From positions 1 through 10,672 of the forward strand of contig JANDJZ010000773.1 of assembly GCA_027943245.1 (NCBI GenBank): a DNA stretch of 10,672 bases, read 5' to 3'. The position numbers and the translations under genes were made by a program. This DNA comes from Acanthamoeba sp. SK_2022b (Eukaryota; Discosea; Longamoebia; Acanthamoebidae). Position 1 is the stretch's first letter. Each line of letters opens with the position of its first letter. Shown here one piece after another: positions 7,175 to 10,672 of the stretch. The notes under the pieces were generated by a model, which ran no database searches, was not told where the DNA came from, and saw nothing but the letters and a program-made list of their open reading frames with translations.

Positions 7175-9208
7175 ATGTATTTGTTACCGTTAGTTCTTCC
7201 CTTATTAAATCTTGCTATTTCAGGTCTTTTTGGTAAACTTTTAGGAAATCGAGTTTCATTTTTTTTCATTTTTAATATGTTATTGTGTACTTTAACCAGT
7301 TTTTTTATCTTCTTCGAGGTGGGGATAAACAAATCGGTATGTTTTATCGATTTAGGTGAATGATTTCATATTGGTCTATTAAAGTTAAATTGAGTTTTCG
7401 TATTTGATAGTATAACCGCTACTATGCTAGTACTTGTTGTTTTCGTTTCCTTTTTAGTTCATTTATACTCAATGGATTATATGGCCGGAGATCCGCATAT
7501 TATTCGTTTTTTAGGTTACTTATCTTTGTTTACTTTTTTTATGCTAATGTTGGTGACTTCTGGTAATTTTGTTCAATTATTTTTAGGTTGAGAAGGTGTA
7601 GGTTTATCCTCATATCTTTTGATTAATTTTTGATACACAAGAATTCAGGCTAACAAGTCTGCAATGAAGGCTATTATAGTAAATAGGTTTGGTGATTTTG
7701 GTATATACTTTTCTCTTTTGACAATATTTTTTTGTTTTAAAAGTTTCGATTTTGGCGTTGTTTTTAATTTAACTGATTTGGTGTATTTACAAAACCCATT
7801 AAATTTTTTTAGTTTTGAGGTAAATCGTATTGATTTTATAGTCTTTTTTTTATTTTTAGGCGCAATTGGTAAGTCTGCTCAGTTAGGTTTGCACACTTGA
7901 TTACCTGATGCTATGGAAGGACCAACTCCCGTATCAGCGCTTATTCATGCCGCTACTATGGTTACAGCAGGCGTATTTGTATTAATTAGATGCTCGCCAT
8001 TATTGGAGTATAGTAGTTCTGGATTATTCTTGATTTCATTAATCGGTGGTTTAACCGCTTTATTTGCCGGTACGGTTGGTTTAGTTCAATATGATATAAA
8101 AAAGGTAATTGCTTATTCAACATGTAGTCAATTAGGCTATATGTTTTTTGCGTGTGGTTTATCTAATTATTCGGTCGGGTTATTTCATCTTTTTAATCAT
8201 GGGTTTTTTAAGGCTCTTTTATTTTTAGGCGCAGGATCAGTTATACACGCCTTGTTAGACGAACAGGATATGAGAAAAATGGGTGGACTTATAAAACTGT
8301 TACCTTTAACATATGTGGCTATTTTAGTCGGTTCCTTATCTTTAACAGGTTTTCCATTTTTAACTGGATTTTATTCTAAAGAAGTTGTTCTTGAAATTGC
8401 TTTTTCCAAATTTTCTATTAGTAGCTTTTTCATATATTGGTTAGGAGTTTTAGCTGCGTTTATTACATCTTTTTACTCCATAAGATTAGCTTATTTAGTT
8501 TTTTTTTCTAAACCTAGTGGCTATAGTCGTGCACTTGCATCTTCACATGAATCCCAATCTTTTATATTTTATGTATTATCATTTTTGGGATTTTTAAGCA
8601 TTTTTATAGGTTTTTTATTTAAAGATTTATTTATTGGTTTGGGTACTGATTTTTGAGCTAATTCCATTTTTAATTTATACACTAATAGCGATATTTTATA
8701 CGCAGAATTCTTAGATTATTATTATAAATTAATACCTCTTGTTTTTAGTATTTTTGGAATTGTTGTATCCTTGGTGATTTATTTTTTATTGTATAGTTGA
8801 ACTGTTATCGTAATTAAATTAGATTTTTTACGTTCAGTTTACAGATTTCTTTCTAAAAAATGGTATTTTGATTTGCTGTACAATAATGTATTTGTTTTTA
8901 ATTTGTTATCTGGGTTTTACACTTTGACTTTTAAATTAATTGACAGGGGGCTTATCGAATTTTTTGGTCCATTAAGTATTGTGAGAATTGTTAATAAGGC
9001 CTCCTCAATATTTAGTTATATGCAGACAGGTTTTTTATATAACTATATCTTTGTTGTACTTTTAGGCGTCATATTTTTTCTTGAGGTTATTGTTATATTA
9101 CTTCGAAATGAATTAAATATTAGCTTGAATTTTGGTTTATTAATTTGTCTTATTGTTTCTATACTATTCTCAAATTTTTTTTCGAGCCATACTAACAAAA
9201 AATCTTAA
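7175..9208 (+). CDS. nad5: NADH dehydrogenase subunit 5
   Basis: Distal proton-pumping membrane subunit of complex I (bacterial NuoL). The ATG at 7175 gives 677 residues with TGA as Trp, a normal length. Conserved stretches are [20 protein letters not shown], the [16 protein letters not shown] motif (Trp139 is TGA), [18 protein letters not shown], and the core [20 protein letters not shown] followed by [20 protein letters not shown]. The conserved Lys and His residues of the antiporter-like channel are present ([33 protein letters not shown]). The C-terminal third is more divergent but still strongly hydrophobic, as expected for the lateral helix and last helix. There is no internal break over two kilobases. 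The stop shares one base with the nad11 start. Confidence 0.97.
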
Positions 9209-10672
9209 TGAAGAGTGTTTCCTTTAAACTAAATGATTTTCAATATACTATAAACAATAAGTTGACACTTATACAGGCTTGCTTAAAAAATAAGGTTGAC
9301 GTCCCTAGATTTTGTTTTCATGAGAAGCTCTCTATAGCTGGTAATTGTAGAATGTGTCTTGTGGAGGACTTAAAACAAGTCAAACCGCTAGCCTCATGTG
9401 CTATAAATGTTTCCGACTCTATGAATATATATACGAATACTTTAAAAGTAAAAAAAGCTAGGGAGTCAGTTCTAGAATTTTTATTAGCAAACCATCCGTT
9501 GGATTGTCCTATTTGTGATCAAGGTGGTGAGTGCGATTTACAAGACCAATCGCTGGTATTTGGAAGTGATCGTGGAAGATTTTATGAGTTTAAACGGTCT
9601 GTCGAAGATAAGGATTGTGGACCACTAATTAAGACGATAATGAATAGGTGTATTCATTGTACGCGTTGCGTTCGTTTTAGCAATGAGGTAGCAGGTACTA
9701 GTATTTTAGGAGTTACGGGTCGTGGCTCAAGAATGGAAATAGGTTTTTATATAGAAAATTTAATGTCTAGTGAGTTATCTGGAAATATTATAGACTTGTG
9801 TCCAGTAGGTGCATTAACTTCTAAACCTTTTTCATTTACCTCGAGACCTTGAGAGTTGAAAAGTTTTAATTCTATAGACATATTGGACTCAATGCATAGT
9901 AATATACGTATAGATGTCCGAGGAACAAAAATTATGCGAATCCTTCCGAGAATAAACACTGAAATTAATGAGGATTGGATAACCGATAAAATTCGTTTTT
10001 CTTATGATTCTTTTCGAAGGCAAAGATTATATGACCCTATGATAAAGGTAAAGGGCGAGTTTGTTAAAATAGGATGAAAAAAGGCTTTTTTTTATGCGAA
10101 AGCTAATTTTTTAAGTATTTCAAGATCTAATAAGTCTACATTTACAGCGTTAAGAGGTTTTATTGGTGATTATGCAGATGTTGAAACATTGTACATGCTG
10201 AAGAAATTTATTAGTTTAAGTGGCTCGATTCTTCCTATGCCAGCCAATAAAAATTTAGATTTTTCATCATGTTATTCATTTACCTTACCGTTTAAATCAT
10301 TATCTAAAGCTGATTTATGTTTACTAGTTGATGTTAATTTGCGAATTGATTTGCCACTTTTAAATTCACGTATTCGAACTTTGGTAGTAAAAAACTTATT
10401 ACCGGTGTTTATTGTTGGTTTCTACTCTAACTTTAACTATTTTACTAAACATATTTCAAACTCCTCCACTGTATTTTTGTCTATTTTGGAGGGTTCTCAT
10501 TGAGTTAGTGCAAAGCTTTCAAAAAGTGCTTCTAAATATCCGCTTATTATTACTAACTCTGCGTCAATTTTTTCTACGCCATCTAGTTTAAGCTCATTGC
10601 TTTTATACACCAATGTTTTTTCATCTAATTGAGTTGGTTTAAATTTTGTTCCGATTCATTCATCCTTTGTTC
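9208..10672 (+). CDS. nad11: NADH dehydrogenase subunit 11, 75 kDa iron-sulfur subunit (3' partial)
   Basis: Peripheral-arm subunit of complex I (bacterial NuoG, animal NDUFS1) that carries three iron-sulfur clusters in the electron wire from flavin to quinone. The ATG at 9208 overlaps the nad5 stop (TAATG). With TGA as Trp, 488 codons are present and the frame is open at the window end. Ligands seen are C36, C47, C50 and C64 for the 2Fe-2S cluster; H96, C100, C103 and C109 for the His-ligated 4Fe-4S cluster; and C148, C151, C154 and C198 for the next 4Fe-4S cluster. The molybdopterin-oxidoreductase-like region follows from [15 protein letters not shown] (about 213) onward, with [21 protein letters not shown]. 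Nad11 is mitochondrially encoded only in some protists, and in several of them it is cut after the cluster domain; here it clearly continues. Confidence 0.96.

Noticed and set aside
9747..9959. Open frame on the minus strand inside nad11
   Set aside because: It lies opposite strongly conserved nad11 sequence with all cluster ligands, has no recognisable protein features, and is best explained as a shadow.
7361..10080. Apparent stops that cut nad5, nad6 and nad11 into several short genes
   Set aside because: Each break is a TGA at a position expected to be Trp, the pieces are all in one frame, and conserved motifs run across them, so these are three intact genes read with TGA as Trp.

Overview
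The window looks like mitochondrial DNA of a free-living, aerobic protist. It is very A+T-rich. Its genes encode respiratory complex I (nad5, nad6, nad11), complex IV (cox2) and a small-subunit ribosomal protein (rps4), and it carries tRNA genes. In all these genes TGA must be read as tryptophan: it falls at invariant Trp positions such as the Cox2 H-Q-W-Y-W motif and the Nad5 G-W-E-G-V-G motif. A mitochondrially encoded nad11, TGA=Trp, acceptor-stem mismatches confined to the first three tRNA positions, and a cox2 frame that stays open upstream into what may be a cox1 tail all recall amoebozoan mtDNAs such as Acanthamoeba. That placement is inference; other protist lineages with code 4 and mitochondrial nad11 are not excluded.

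Layout. Positions 1-2915 and 3322-6231 form a large inverted repeat around a spacer of about 0.4 kb (2916-3321). The left arm may continue beyond the window. Reading outward from the centre, each arm carries cox2, an unassigned stretch of about 0.8 kb with several short open segments, rps4 and trnF(GAA). By eye the arms differ by four clear substitutions, three one-base homopolymer differences and a ragged inner border. The outcome is reciprocal: the left arm (minus strand) has full-length cox2 but an rps4 with two compensating frameshifts, while the right arm (plus strand) has intact rps4 but a cox2 lacking its first membrane helix. This could be a real partial inverted duplication or an assembly or amplification chimera; the sequence alone cannot decide.

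Positions 6230-10672 are single-copy within the window and compact, all on the plus strand: a tRNA-like gene with an undersized anticodon region, nad6, nad5 nine bases later, and nad11 overlapping the nad5 stop by one base and running off the end. Nad5 and Nad6 are membrane-arm subunits and Nad11 is the iron-sulfur subunit of the peripheral arm of NADH:ubiquinone oxidoreductase. Cox2 is the copper A subunit of cytochrome c oxidase. Rps4 is an early-assembling protein of the mitochondrial ribosome. Several proteins carry lineage-specific expansions: Cox2 about 45 residues before the copper domain, Nad6 about 100 residues, and Rps4 nearly twice the bacterial length.
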